A stretch of 64,000 bases of DNA from Suillus spraguei (taxonomy: Eukaryota > Basidiomycota > Agaricomycetes > Boletales > Suillaceae), in contig JABCPU010000116.1 in assembly GCA_016800925.1 (NCBI GenBank), forward strand, positions 110,029 through 174,028, given 5' to 3'. Both the position numbers and the translations under genes were made by a program. The notes beneath the pieces are model-generated. The model saw only the letters and a program-made list of their open reading frames with translations, was not told where the DNA came from and did not search any database. This document shows, piece by piece, positions 1-12,774 of this stretch; the first letter of the stretch is position 1, and each line of letters opens with the position of its first letter.

Positions 1-529
1 CGCATCGTCACTAATCAGATGGTAATAGAAACCAGACTCGTCCGTCCACAGATGAAAAGAAGGACAAGAGAAAAGGTGGATGAATTGTCACTCCGCCGAA
101 GGAGTCGGATGGCCAAATAGATTAATAGGCGCCGTACGGCACATGTATAATAGCTTAGCTTAGAGGGCCCGTTCACAAGCCAAGGGTATGTCAGGACCTG
201 AAGGGTTCTACCAGGTACTTAAGTAACTGAAATTTATAAAATTTCATATTATATACTTGACAAGTTAACCATGCTTACAGAATTTATTTATCATCAGAAT
301 TAATCATCATCTCTACAAGATGCTTGCGGAAGTAGTAAAAGTGCTACATATGTCAGTCCTGCAGCAGCACTGTCACCAAATTATCTCGACCATGATGTCG
401 CAACGCAAATAGTTCGTCCGTGTCCACTGTCCCTAGCTAACGTTGAACAATTCAATTGCGTGGGTTTACAATGTGGCGTGATATATTTGTTTATATTTGT
501 AAGAATCAGTTTCGCGATATAAGAGGCGA

Positions 530-537
530 CATGTGAC
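530..537. promoter_or_regulatory. E-box CATGTGAC upstream of the bHLH gene
   Basis: CATGTGAC lies about 190 bases upstream of the start codon of a gene encoding a Cbf1-like bHLH protein. Cbf1 proteins bind CACGTG/CATGTG E-boxes, preferably followed by AC, so this fits autoregulation. Two further GTGAC half-sites follow within about 40 bases. The role is inferred. Confidence 0.3.
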
Positions 538-617
538 TTTCCCGTGACTTTGACCTCCTTACCCCGTGACCAGCACGACCTTCTGCTGTAAATTGTTTCC
601 TCAAAGTCACCCTGTGT

Positions 618-625
618 CTATATAT
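618..625 (+). promoter_or_regulatory. TATA-like box of the bHLH gene
   Basis: CTATATAT sits about 100 bases before the ATG at 726 in otherwise non-coding sequence. This is a plausible core promoter element; no transcript evidence is available. Confidence 0.35.
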
Positions 626-725
626 CCCTGTTGTAATTGTGAGTCAAGAAACCCCTAAACAATCCACAAAATGAGTAAAGTGACACAAGTAGTCATTCAG
701 CTCGCTGGCGACTCCAGCCCTCACC

Positions 726-1972
726 ATGACTTCTGCACAGCACTCTTCTATCCCTGCCGGTGCATCCACCACCAGCGTTAGTCAGAGTTCGCCAGCACCA
801 GTTGCGGTTTCTGTTCCAAATGGTGACCGCATTCCCTTGCAGATAGAGGGTATGGATGCTGCTCAAGTTTCTAATCTCCTCAAGAATCTACCTAGTCTCT
901 TCCATAAGGTTTGTGACCAACAACTATCCTTGAATATCATATTGTATGGTGGATGAACTTTGAATGTTCAATTTCACTTTACTTCTCTTATATTCGTCAT
1001 TTTTCACTCAATGTGCCACTGACCCCATTTTTGGTTACATCAATAGTCTCCTACTCAGGGCGATATGACCGGAGAGGCTGCTCAATCTTTGCAGGCTCTC
1101 GCTCAGGCCGGACTGTTCCCTCTTCAAAATCAACACCAACTTCAACATCCGATACCATTCCCTGGCGATCCTGGCCCTTCTTCACACCCTCGCGGTCCTC
1201 CTAACCTTGGGCACTTGTCTGCAGTTGCGGCAGCTGCAGGTCAAACATCTCCAGCCGCCCCTCATACGCAAGATGGAGGGGAAGCTCTCAGTGATACAGA
1301 CATTGGAGAACAGCCTCCTTCGACAGCTCCACAACCGGCATCTGGAACGACGGGAAGATCCCGGGCCGCCAGGAGCGCTGCAATGGGCACCGATGAGTGG
1401 ACCCGCCAGCGTAAGGACAATCATGTAGGTATCTCCGATGAGTGCTCCTGTGCTCTGGCCATTCATGCTCATTTAATTCTCAGAAAGAAGTCGAGCGTCG
1501 ACGCCGGGGGAATATCAACGAGGGTATTAACGAACTCGGTCGTATAGTACCAAACAGTTCTGGTGAGAAAGCAAAAGGCGCAATTCTTCAGCGTGCTGTG
1601 CAGTATATCCATCATCTGAAAGAAAACGAGGCGCGCAACATTGAGAAATGGACACTAGAGAAGTTGCTCATGGATCAAGCAATGGGTGATTTGCAAGCGC
1701 AGCTGGAGGACATGAGGAGGCTGTGGGAGGAAGAACGCATCGCACGACAAAGAGCAGAGAACGAGCTGGATGTGTTAAGGGGTGTGTCGGGCCAGGCCCC
1801 GACCATTCCATATAAATCTCGTTCACGTTCAGTTGAGCGAGGACAGGATGGGCCGTCTAGCAGAGGTCCGTTCGGTGAGAGTGAAGTGCGAACAGAGCTT
1901 GGGAATCGACCAGAGGAAGGTGGTGGTGATGACTCGGAAGGCAGGCCCGTAAAACGTGCGAGAGTTGATTGA
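726..1972 (+). CDS. Cbf1-like bHLH transcription factor
   Basis: Three exons, 726-908, 1059-1424 and 1484-1972, joined by GT-AG introns in phase 0, give about 345 aa. The N-terminal ~170 residues are Ser/Pro/Gln-rich and likely disordered. The basic region begins RQRKDNH at the end of exon 2 and continues KEVERRRRGNINEGINELG in exon 3; the second intron cuts the basic region. A helix-loop-helix with the AILQRAVQYIHHLKE helix follows, then a coiled coil containing NIEKWTLEKLL. The basic sequence and this coiled-coil phrase closely resemble yeast Cbf1, which binds CACGTG at centromeres and at sulphur-metabolism or respiratory promoters. The C-terminus is acidic and basic and ends in KRARVD, a possible nuclear signal. 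The frame is intact. Role in this organism is inferred from family. Confidence 0.88.
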
Positions 1973-2659
1973 GGTTATGTAGTTCATATTATCTTTTTCA
2001 GCTGTATTGATAGCACCCACAAATCTTACTTCTAGTGCCTTTTCTAGATATTTCGAGTCCTATACTTATATCATCAACGTACACCTGGTGTACGTAGGCA
2101 ACTTGTGCTTGGAAGATTGTGCGGACTAACTATTCCGTTGTCTTGGTTTGATTGTCCCCGCATCTGGAGAAGTTACCGCATCTTGGCGTCTTATCTCCTG
2201 TTGCATTAACGGCGAACTTCAACAGTTCCTGCGCCTTCGCGCAGGAAAACCTGTGTTTCTTGCGGATTGGCTCGTACCTCAACTTTTTGATGTCAAGATT
2301 TCTATAATGCTGATCATCTTGGGGCAATAGTGAAATAGTGACTTGGAAGTTGGGGGATCCCGCGATCACCGTATCATCACTCAGCGCATGATAGTAATTC
2401 CCGTGATACGGTCCGGGTGATATCGACGAGATAAATTTTGCGCTCTGGCGACATATCTTGTTATTCAGTACGATGCATTATGTCTGGTTGCGTGGGGGCT
2501 AATTATCTGCGCCGTTTTGGGTAGAGAAGCCCACTAGATAATATTCGCCGGCCCTCTCGTTAGCATTGGTGGGGAGGTAAGGCACACCAATCTCAACGAG
2601 TTAATGCACTGACAAAATCGATCGGGCAACTTGGATCAGATATTTGCGCAGTATGCATA
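1973..2659. other. intergenic, no gene recognised
   Basis: No convincing coding frame or splice pattern was seen. It contains a perfect short palindrome at 2077-2095. Confidence 0.5.
2077..2095. repeat. 19-bp palindrome 3' of the bHLH gene
   Basis: ACGTACACC and GGTGTACGT are perfect 9-base inverted arms around one T, about 100 bases past the bHLH stop codon. It could be a dyad binding site or part of the 3' end; function unknown. Confidence 0.4.
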
Positions 2660-4240
2660 GGATTTCCACAAGATGCTTGCGGAACGCTATGCTCCGATAT
2701 CGAAGTTCTATAGACTTTTTGGGATACGTCGGTCGCACAAACACATCGCTTTTTTTTTGAGAGCATTGAAGGGAGCTGTATGGCCATGCGGTCAAAGATA
2801 AGAACACTTCGGAAGTGATTCCTGCCTTCTTAACGTGAGGATTTCCACTGTGCTGGACGTTTCACTTTACCGGAAAGCCCTGCAGGACAAACAAGGTCCC
2901 TTTTGGAGATGTCCTACTTTCGATGTTGGGTGCGGTAAGACTCTTGGTGTATTGTCCCTGTATCTGATTCCAAATACAGGCGAACGCCGTCGAAAGCTGC
3001 TCAACCCTGTGTTTTCCATCGGCCACGTGCGAGACATGGTGCCTGCTTTTCTCGAGGTAACGGAATGCGTAAGTGCCTTACCTGTCTGGTGTTGGTGGCG
3101 TGATTAATTGCGCACATGTAATAGCTCCGAGACGCCATTTACAACGCTAGGCCCCATTGAATTGTTCTGTTGGAATGGATCAATCGCATAGCTCTTGTAC
3201 TTGTAGGGCAGAGCGGACTAGGGGACTCTTTTGATTGTCTGAAAGAAGGCTATGTCAACCCTTACAACGCTGCCATTGTGCCATATGGGAAAGGGCTAAC
3301 GAGAACTCCAGGCCAACAATGGTCCTCCTAACTTCAGAAGTCGTGAAGAGTTTTCCGTGGAAAGCACTGAAGGAGATCTATAATATTTTCGACGTTATGG
3401 ACGAGACATCGATGAGGGTCTTCGAAACGTGCACTTTCTAAGGGAGATGACTTGATATTGCACCAGGTTGGAGACGGAAAAGACATTATGAGCATACTGC
3501 GTGCGTTCATTAAGGTTCCTTTGTTGTAATTGCGTCCCTTACCGCTGTGCCCTGTGTCCTTTTGACTCTTGTTCATCACCAGAATGCACAAGACAGACTG
3601 GGCGTAGAAATCCAACAAGCAATGACTGAACTCGGCGAGCTTGGCCATGATGCCCCGGCCAATCTGCCACACCTCGATGCAGTATGTCGAGAGATACTGC
3701 GCTTGTAAGAGTTCATTTTCTATTAAATCGTAGACGTTCACGAGGCTGTCGGTATCCTCCATCCAGTTACCACCGTCGCACGCACGCACGTCCCACCGAA
3801 ATTTATATGTTCAAACGAACATTGCTTTTCTAGTGCAAGTGACAATATAGTCCTGCCCGCTCTTGCGTCCCTTCAAAGGGAACGATGGGACGTATATGCA
3901 CCAGGTCTTCGTGCCCAAGAACACGAATGACATCGTATCAATCCTGAGCTACTGCCGAGATCCTGAACTATGGGGAGATAAAGTACTTCAGTGAAAACCT
4001 GTCTCCACTTCCATACTGATACCGATATTCCAGGGATTTATCCTCACCTGTGAGTGATATCTAGGAATATCAATCAATCCCAGTATACCCATGCTCAGTG
4101 ATCTGTTTCTCCTCCACAGTAGCATTGCGGCGGAAGAGGGTGCATGTGAGATTTAAAAATTGTGCTACAATTGTCGGTCTTGAGAACATACACAGTAGAT
4201 TCGAGTTTTCAGGACTTGAGATGAGTTCGTAGGTTTCGTT
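2660..4240 (+). pseudogene. cytochrome P450 pseudogene
   Basis: Scattered fragments in changing frames follow the order of a fungal microsomal P450. They are the C-helix region GERRRKLLNPVFS near 2985, a segment containing GQSGLGDSF near 3210, KGDDLILHQVGDGKDIM near 3450, a J/K-helix stretch with LPHLDAVCREILRL (the ExxR) near 3665-3710, then VFVPKNT and CRDPELWG near 3910-3985, and FSGLEM near 4208. The I-helix oxygen-binding motif is not recognisable and the haem-cysteine loop near 4130 is degenerate. In-frame stops and frame changes interrupt the coding order. It would have been a haem monooxygenase in the ER membrane; now presumably non-functional. The 5' membrane anchor was not identified. 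Confidence 0.8.
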
Positions 4241-4761
4241 CCTGATTAGATTCCGGCTAACAAGTTAGTCAGAGATCGTCATTTGCATGCTCATCTGGAT
4301 ATTCAAGTTTACTGCAACGAAAGAGGACGATTGAACCATGCAGTGTCATCTCCAAAAGTTCTGATGGTGCAAAGGGGCAATTACTGCTCCGAGTCGAGTA
4401 AAAATGATATCAGATCGATGCGTACAGTGCTGGAAAACATAGCAAGGGGTCCTTCTATTATTTCGCATCCTTCGTGGAAATTCATGTCGACAAAATGATT
4501 GATGGAGAATAAGCGAGTAACACTAAATGCTTCGACCCCAAACATAAACAAATAATACTGTCGAAGGTCGTCACGGTAGTCATATCAATTCTCGACACTT
4601 GGTTCATACCAAGACTGACAACCTTTTTGTCCTGATGTTTGAACGATGACTGTCCAACGTTCACGTTCAGGCTTCAAGATAAAATGCCCGTCTTCGGTAT
4701 TCTTTCTCATCAATCTTCCTGGCTTATGAAGCTACATGCAACATAGTACATACTCATGCAA

Positions 4762-4956
4762 CTAACCTACCCCAGCTGAGGTATGCTTCCAGTCCTTCAG
4801 CGCACGCAACTTGTTTGTACCCTGCACATCCGGGCCGAAGTCCGAGTCAGCCCCACTGAAGTGCAGCATCCTGCACCCGGCCTGTGTTCCTGCATATACT
4901 ATGTATGAGCATGCGCACGGGTCCATAAAAATCTGGTCACTGTCTTTTCTAACCAT
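4762..4956 (-). other. possible orphan exon, unknown protein
   Basis: A 64-codon frame reads like protein (two Cys, SGADSDFGPDVQGT, then LRALKDWKH) and ends near a plausible GT donor. I do not recognise the family and found no convincing partner exons, so it may be a remnant or chance. Confidence 0.2.
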
Positions 4957-5392
4957 GAGATCAGTCCGAGGGGGCGGCTGCCGGAGATTCAGATGACTGG
5001 ATTTCGATACTTACGTCGTATTCACGCTTTCGGTGGCCCACTGGGACTCGGGCCAACTCTCAATTGCATGTGGCCAGTCCTTCCGTTGTAGCAGAAGTTG
5101 ACATGCACTGGACTGTTACTATTCGTACTACGATTAAACAATCTGCAGGGTCACCGCGAGCTAAAGCCGACTTTGAGAAAGTGCTGAAGAAATCGAACAT
5201 TTATGACTCAGGTCACCGTGCATAACGTTAACAGTATGTGATTCTGCAAGCTGGCTTCAAATTTCTACGTAGTCAGAGAGCATGTTGGCACTAGAACTTC
5301 AACCCAAGGAGTTCGTCATCTGTTCTTGATTACCAAGGAGAATAGATCAAAGATTTTGATATAACATCTCGCTGAACCCAACGATCATCGAC

Positions 5393-6845
5393 ATGTCCAC
5401 CAGGAACGTCATCCCCACCGAAGACGAAGTAAGAAAAGCCGCTATCGAGCTGAAAAAAGGCAACCCTGCCTCTGGCGTCGCCAAAGTCCACAGCTTCTTA
5501 CTTGATGCAAATCCATCGTGGACGGTCAGCGAAAAACGCGTCCGAAAGATCTTGCAGAGTGAAGGGCTTGTCAGATCGGACGCTGGGACGCCAACCAACA
5601 CTATCCAACCATCCTTTCGTCTCAATCAAAGCCTTGATGTCAACCAGTGGACCAGCAAGGTAGAAGTCAAGTACTTTGACGCGATCAAGGGCAAGGGCCT
5701 CATCGCTAAAGAAAAGATAGCGAAAGGAGATATCATATGGAAAGAGGATCCGTTCATCCTAGCCCCAGAATGGTGAGCCCTCCCACACCTTCCGTCGCTC
5801 GAATCGAAAAGCTTATGTCTGAAAAGGGAGATCTATGATCTTCAGCAGGCATCTGAAGCTTGCTCCTTCTGCTCGTCCATCATCCGTGATCATTCTCCGT
5901 TGCATATATCCTGCGAGGCCTCTACAACCGCAACTCCATGCACAGCAAGATACTGCAATAGGCTCTGTCGTCTGCAGGGAGAAAAAACGCACCTTCTCCT
6001 ATGTTCTGCACGCAATTCCGCGTCTATGTCACTCCTTGCCTTCGCAAGAGATGCGCAGTGGATGGCCCTGCATGCTCTCGCGCAGTGCACCAGCCGACTT
6101 TTACTGGCTTCTCAGCAAGATACGGCGACGTTCGACCTGGACTGGGAAGTAGTCCAGGGCCTCGCTGAGCTTGGGATGGAAGAACGTGCTCAGTGTCTTC
6201 GGTGATTGAACTCCAACACTCGGACAGTGGATGGCCACTGACCCTCCGATAGCGAGCAGGGATTGGAGCCCGATCGCGAAAATTGGCGGACAGCCTTTGA
6301 GTTGTACTTGCAAGCATTCAAAGAGCCCCAGACACCTGCAGAACAGAAAAAACTGGCACGCGTCTTGAAAAAGCCAATTCCGAAAGAGCTACAGAAATTC
6401 ACTTTCGAATATCAGGCCTTCTTACGTGGATTGGGCCGCATGAGTCTCAGTAAGCCATTTCATAACTACCATGCTTTTGTTCGCTGTTTTACACCGGTTC
6501 ATAGATTTGGAGGCCCACGGTGGACTGTACAAATTGCATTCTCATCTTAACCACAGTTGCACTCCCAACGTCTCCATAAGGCACTTGGACAAACGTACCG
6601 CGCTCTCGCGCATCACAGTGATCGCAAAGGAGGATTTTGAAATAGGACAGGAGCTCTTGATCACATACACCAACCCCCAGAGCAGTTTCAGGGATCGACG
6701 CCGGAGATTATCGGAGTGGGGATTCGGACTTTGCCAGTGTGAGCGCTGTGTTACCGAAGAGAAGGTTTGGAAGGAATCGGATAACAATACCTTGGAAGCA
6801 GACGATCTCGCAGATCAGCTCAAAGCTGGCCTGGGAGTGTTATAG
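5393..6845 (+). CDS. SET5-like SET/MYND-type lysine methyltransferase
   Basis: Four exons, 5393-5772, 5827-6201, 6253-6449 and 6505-6845, are joined by GT-AG introns of 51-55 nt and give about 430 aa with no stop. The first ~75 residues are an N-terminal extension. The split SET domain starts at about residue 90 (GKGLIAKEKIAKGDIIWKEDPF). It is interrupted by a MYND-like zinc finger in exon 2 (CSFC ... C ... CNRLC ... H ... C) and resumes with the SET core HSHLNHSCTPNVS (NHSCxPN, cofactor and catalytic site) and ELLITYTNP. A post-SET CQCERC cysteine group follows. This order is that of fungal Set5/SMYD-type enzymes, which transfer methyl groups from SAM to lysines, for example histone H4 tails. 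All key motifs are present, so it is probably active; the substrate is inferred only. Confidence 0.88.
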
Positions 6846-9104
6846 GATGTTCATTGAATGATCAACGATTAGGATTAATTTCCGTTAAGCAAGCGTCCGT
6901 AGTCCCCGTGCTCTTTCGTAGGCATGTTGACAATGACGACAATTTGACTCCATTCAGGCTTCAAGATTTGGATCTTCCGAATTTCCCCATTCATCGGGAG
7001 ACTCATTCCCGTCAGAATAAGCACATAGCTCATGCGGCGTAATATATTTTATCACCGGGGATATATCTTATTCAGATGTGACTATATGTAGACCAGGTCA
7101 ATTCAACTCAATCTCCTCATTTCCAGGAAACTGCCGGAGTGACATACAAATTGCGACCTCTGTTCTTGGGCCTATCGGGGATAGCGATGCTAAACCTAAG
7201 TTTGATTTTTAGCCAAGAAGCTCCAAGGGGTCCAATCGTTATAATATCTCCTTTTTTTATTGGACATATTTACCGTGATTCATCAAGGAAATCTGATATC
7301 AATAGGCATTATTTTGCGTATACGTTATGCGCCGCGCGGGCAATTGTGAATATTCTGATAGTCCCCGCATATAGGCACGATCAAAACTGAATCTTGCAAA
7401 TGTTCATCGTAAAAACTATGAAACAGTCAATTTCCGTACCTAAGAAGGACTGGTTGATCCTGTTGGCAGTGACCATCAATATTAATACCGGCATGACATC
7501 ATCTCAGCACATGAACATGTCGGATACGAGGAGGGTAAAATGGAGGTAACACACATAAATAGCGCCAAATTTTATGTTAGATCCCTGGAGCATATAGTAA
7601 GTACGTAGTATTTAGATCGATCTCGTTCTTTGACGATACCTAATGAATTCAGAACTACTTCATTCCCGCTTGAACCCTGTTCAAATTCCCGAGCACGCCG
7701 TGCCGCATGAGCCCCCAGATTGGCTCTGCTGTTCCATCTTCCAATGAGATGCTACCTGGGACCACCCATCAGTAATTTTATTATACATACGGACTCATCC
7801 GATGATGGATGAAAATAGTCAGTCCCGAAGGAACAATAAACCAGTGCTTGTTACATTCTTATTGGTTTGATCATTAGCAGAAGCTAGAAGAATAATACTT
7901 ACGTGGATAGTGACCGCTCGGCGACCTCAGCCTCGGAAATATGAGCTTGAACTCAATTGCACGGAAATAAATGATTTCGAGATCTTGAAGGGTTCAAGGA
8001 TCCTAATAAATGGCGCAACCATGCTTGACCCTTTTTATCGCAATCGGTAAACGGGAGATACCGAACGGCGAATGATATGAAGTGGGTAGGTGACGCCGCA
8101 CGGATGGCGCATTATCACCTGGTTTAACGACGCTTTTACTGCCAGCTAGCGAGTATATATGGGGATACCTGGCCATGAAGAGTGAAAGACGGGAAATGTG
8201 ATCTGGAATTTGCCATTGTGTTAATCGGGAGTGAAAGCATGTCACAGACTAGCATTTAGCCGTCACGTCACACCGGAGCCAAATAACAGCCACCACGATA
8301 ATCATTCATTCTATGTAGCCCAAGTTGCTGATGGATGTAGATAGTCGAGAGTTTGGCATTTCAAATTTTCACCGGCACCCCGGCCTTCGTCATCATTCGC
8401 TGTTCAGATAGGCCCGACTACGATTATGTACCTACTACATACCTCGTAGACCATCTTCTCCTTGTCGCCTCCCGCCATGTCATAGACGTTCAATACACAG
8501 CGTTATTCTCTGACTTCAATAACATTCTACTATGGGAACCTTTGCATGCAGAATCTTGACAAAATTTTTCTAGCGATCATTAAGCACATGGTCCGCCTAT
8601 TCAATACACCCGAGATCCAAGCCAAACACAAACCGCCGTGACATGATAACTTGGGACTGTACCTCAACTCAGAATCTTGACATCCCCGGGTCATACCTTA
8701 ATCCAGGACTCGTCGATGTCGTGCCTGCTATCACAACCATCAACGACTGTCAGCATCGAATGGCGAGCAGCGTAGCAGTGATTCCCTTTCGATTAATCCA
8801 AGGACGGCCCGGGCGACTTCTATATCGCATATGTGGATAAGGTGTATTGGCTGCCACTGTGTTGGCTCACTCTCGCGACTTACATTCTCATAATTAAATC
8901 AGACTCGGCATTAAGGGCACACGCTGGCACTCGGGCAGGTACCAACATACTAGTGCTGATGAAATTTATTGATTACATATTTGCGCGCCAGCGATGCGCC
9001 ACCGTAACAATACGACCGTCAAAGTAGGCGAATCAACTTCTCCTGCATCCTGCACTCAGTGAAGTACGGCTACATCTTACGTGCACGGCCTGTCAAGACT
9101 CAAG
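6846..9104. other. intergenic, no gene recognised
   Basis: About 2.2 kb between the SET gene and the MFS transporter. Only short frames without recognisable domains or consistent splice sites were seen. It presumably holds the promoter of the downstream transporter and may contain decayed genes I could not identify. Confidence 0.5.
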
Positions 9105-11618
9105 ATGAGTCTAGATTCCCCTAGTATTGTGCTCAGAGACCAGAAACATGTTCATTTGGCGACTGAGGATGTTGACACTGGTGCTCAGCTCGTTGTTGGG
9201 TTCACTTCACCTCTTGATGCAGATGAGGCTTTGAGAATAAGGTGCGCTGTGAAAACTGCATGTACATTGATTTGATTTGATTTGATTTTTCAGGAAGAAA
9301 ATCGACAGACATATCATGCCTCTGATGTGTGGTGAGTTGACGCCATGCTCAATTGTATCAATCGACCATGTCTGACTATTCTTGTTCAGTGTTGTATTGG
9401 TAGGTTGGCTGTGCTTAATACGAGTTAGCGCTTACACGCACACAGGATCCAATTTATGGACAAGACAACCTTGAGTTATGCGTCTATCCTTGGAATTCAG
9501 TGAGGACCATATATCAAGACTAATGCAATACCAGTATTGACGTATGCTATCAGACAAGCCACAAACCTGACTACGAATGAGTAAGTCATTATTGTTCTTG
9601 GAGTCGAAAGTTTGAAGGTGAACTGTCTGAAGGTACAATTGGTAAGACATGCATCGCCCAAGTTTGCATAGTCCATACACTAACTATCTTTAAGGCTTGG
9701 CACTGTGTTCTATCTCAGCTATCTTGTCCTCGAGTTTCCTCAGAACCTTGCGCTTCAGAGATTCCCGGTCGGGAAGTGGATGAGGTAGGCTCGCAGCCAT
9801 TATCAGTGTGAACATCAATAACAGCTTGTATCAGTATCAATATCTTCGTCTGGGCAGTTGCACTTGCATGTCATGCTGCATGCAAGAACTTTACTGGGCT
9901 TCTTGTTGTGCGCCTGTTGCTGGGCGCTTGTGAGGGGTCGATCACTGCTGGATTTTTGATTGTCAGCTCCATGTTCTACACGCGGACGGAACAAACACTA
10001 CGAGTTGGTTATTGGTGTAAGTTCCCATTTGCAAATGATCGGAAAGGTCGATTAATTGAACGCGCATGAATTTAGTTATGATGAATGGCACTGGTGCGCT
10101 TGCTGAAATGCATTTGACGTTGCCACCTAAGCTAGCGAATTCTAGCACAAGTCGTCACTGCTTTCATTGCCTTCGGTGTTTTTCAAATTAACACGAAAGG
10201 GTTTGAATCATGGCAATGGTCAGTATTTATTCGTATTACTTTCTGTTCCTTCTGATAGATCACAGGCTTATGATCATCACTGGTGCGATGACAGTGATCC
10301 TTGCCATCTCATTCTGGTGAGTCTATCAAGCAAACCTTTCCAGTGCCTATTCCCTGTAACTAAGACATCCCCGCCTGATGAAGGTTTCTTTTCCCTGATT
10401 CACCCACGAACGCCTGGTTCCTCACTCCCGACGAACGGGCGAAAGCCGTGCAGCGCATCAAGGTACGTCTGTTAAATCGATTTGTGTCAGCCATTGTCTT
10501 ACATTTAGTGCAGGAAAACCAGACGGGAGTGGAAAACAAACACTTCAAGATGGATCAGTACGTATTCGATGTAATTGTGGTCTCTCATTCCTCACTTCAA
10601 CATCTCTAGGTTGATTGAAGCCCTGACCGACCCAAAGACATGGCTCTTCGCCCTTTTCTCGGCTCTAAACAATGTGCCTAACTCATTAACAAACCAGCAA
10701 GCACTCATCATCGCTTCGTTCGGATTCAGCATTGTACAGACGGCTCTATTGTCCTGTATTCCTGGTATTCTTGAAATCTTGACGATCCTTACTGGTGTTC
10801 GGCTTGCTGCACGACGACCCAATTCCAGGGCATATGTCGGTGCTATGTACTTCGTTCCGTCGTGGTTCGGCATCTTATTGGTTAACCTACTTCCTTGGTC
10901 CAATCAGGTATGGCTTACTGTCTACGAGTCTACCGAGTTGTATCACATATCACACGATATTAGGCTGGGCTTCTTGTCGGTCAGTTCCTGGGTACGTGCG
11001 ATGCCCGTGGTGTGTTTCTATGCTCATTACTACATAGCTGAAACTAGTGTGCCTGGATTTGTACTATCATTATCGTGGCTCAATAACGTGACTGCTGGGC
11101 ATACGAAGAGGGTAGGTACTTCGCTAGTTATTGAAGTCGTTCCTTGAGTGAACATCAACCTGTAGGTTGTTACTAACGCCATCATGCTCTCGGCTTACTG
11201 CATTGGCAACGCAGCTGGCCCCCTGATGTGGAAGGAACAATATAAGCCGCGGTGTGTTACTCTTCAGTTGACTCTATGAAGGAATGTTTGAAATAATAAT
11301 TATATTCATGTGCAGTAACCACGTCCCATGGGCTGTGATCGGCGCATGCTATGTTGCCTGTCCGGCACTTCTTCTTGTCATCCGTGCTGTTCTGGCGCGA
11401 GAGAACCGAATCCGCGACGCAGAGCCTGTTGACACTAGTGAAGAATATGTCATCGAGCGAATCACAGAAGATGGGAAGCATGTAGAAGTTAAGATCGACA
11501 AGGTGAGTTCTCTGAATCGATGGTTGCTATTCGCGTACAATGGTTGATAACCTGCCTGTACTAGGAATTCCTGGATTTGACAGATAGGCAGAACAGGGAT
11601 TTCAGATATGTTTTGTGA
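9105..11618 (+). CDS. Dal5/allantoate-permease-type MFS transporter
   Basis: About 15 exons can be joined with in-phase GT-AG introns from the ATG at 9105 to the TGA at 11616-11618. The chain contains KKIDRHIMPLMCVLYWIQF with MDKTTLSYASILG (TM1), GTVFYLSYLVLEFPQNLALQ (TM2), VGKWM, ACEGSITAGFLIVSSMFYTR (TM4-5), NGT, FPDSPTNAWFLTPDERAKAV (central loop), SLSWLNNVTAGHTKRVVTNA, IGNAAGPLMWKEQYKPR, NHVPWAVIG and a short cytoplasmic tail. This is the anion:cation symporter branch of the major facilitator superfamily (Dal5, Tna1, Seo1), plasma-membrane importers of allantoate, nicotinate, dipeptides or related carboxylates. One exon, 9633-9641, is only 9 nt. Everything appears intact. Substrate cannot be told from sequence. 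Confidence 0.85.
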
Positions 11619-12774
11619 CGTTAAGCACACACGATCTTTACTCTGGTTACATATGTTATTGAGAGTTACATACATATTCTCCGATTCTCATTGCCAAATG
11701 GCGACCATCATGATTGTTGATAGGCATCAATGATGGTATAACAACCTGTGCTCGAGAGCAAATATATTCATGTTCGCACTAGCCTACAGAAATCAAGCAA
11801 ATTATGGATAACACATTCAAGGACCACGATGCAAACGCTTTACTTATCGCTGCGAGCTGCACGAACTGATTTAGCGCGCGTCAATGACCTGGAAGAGCGC
11901 GGGTCATACTGATTACAATGTTCAGGGACAGGAAACCTATTTCCGTAGGCCAACGCCTACCAACAAGGGTGACAATCGACTTGACATCCTGAGAAACCGC
12001 GGTCAAGGTGTCAGGTTTCGCATTGTCGTCAAGCTGCCATCCTAGCCCGGGCGTTAGGATTTCATACATTTGCTTTTCAGGTCATTGTTGTTCTCGAGAC
12101 AACATTTCCGGCTTTCTGTTGTCTGGTAGCGCAGTATGGATCATACTATTTCCGATTGTTAAGCCAGACATGGTCATTTTCCTGTCTTTAGAAGTATCGC
12201 AGAAATACCATGAAACAGTGATACTGCGGAGTCCCTGGTCGTGATATGCGCGTGTTTGACTCTGCTAGCTCGACAGTGCGTCGTGGACACGTGCCATGCA
12301 CGATCTGCGCGATATGAATTGCCATCTTGTCGTCTTCATGGAGCCAGGTAGTCCATATAAGTAATGCGTGGAGCGCCCAAGTGTCCGAGTCGATGACGAG
12401 ACTTGGGCACGTGTAATCTGCACAGCTTGCACTCGTGCGTAAAGCACCTGGTGTGTACTAGACCACCTATACAAGTGCTATCCCAAGAGACTCGCCTCTG
12501 CGTCCAACAAAACACTTGCTTCAATCTCATTACAAGTGTACACGCCAAGTTCCATTGAAAAGTATTTGTATTTGCTGGTAAGTGATAACATATGCATATG
12601 TTATACGCTTTAGCAAAAAATGCTGAGGCGAAGAAGGGATAGACCTGCTTCAGAGATTGCTGCTCGAAAGAAGACCGTGCTCTTGGAGAACGCCGAGGTC
12701 GGAACTAAACCGGACGGTGTATATAAATTTGGCGCGCACTATCCACGGCTCACTGCGCTCCTGATAAACGAGAC
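11619..12774. other. intergenic between MFS gene and WD40 gene
   Basis: No recognisable gene. It contains the perfect palindrome at 12585-12604. A short plus-strand frame starting at 12620 (Arg-rich, MLRRRRDRPASEIAARK) may be a 5' exon of the WD40 gene that follows, but no splice junction could be confirmed. Confidence 0.4.
12585..12604. repeat. 20-bp perfect palindrome
   Basis: ATAACATATGCATATGTTAT reads the same on both strands and lies about 170 bases upstream of the WD40 start codon. It could bind a dimeric regulator; function unknown. Confidence 0.4.
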
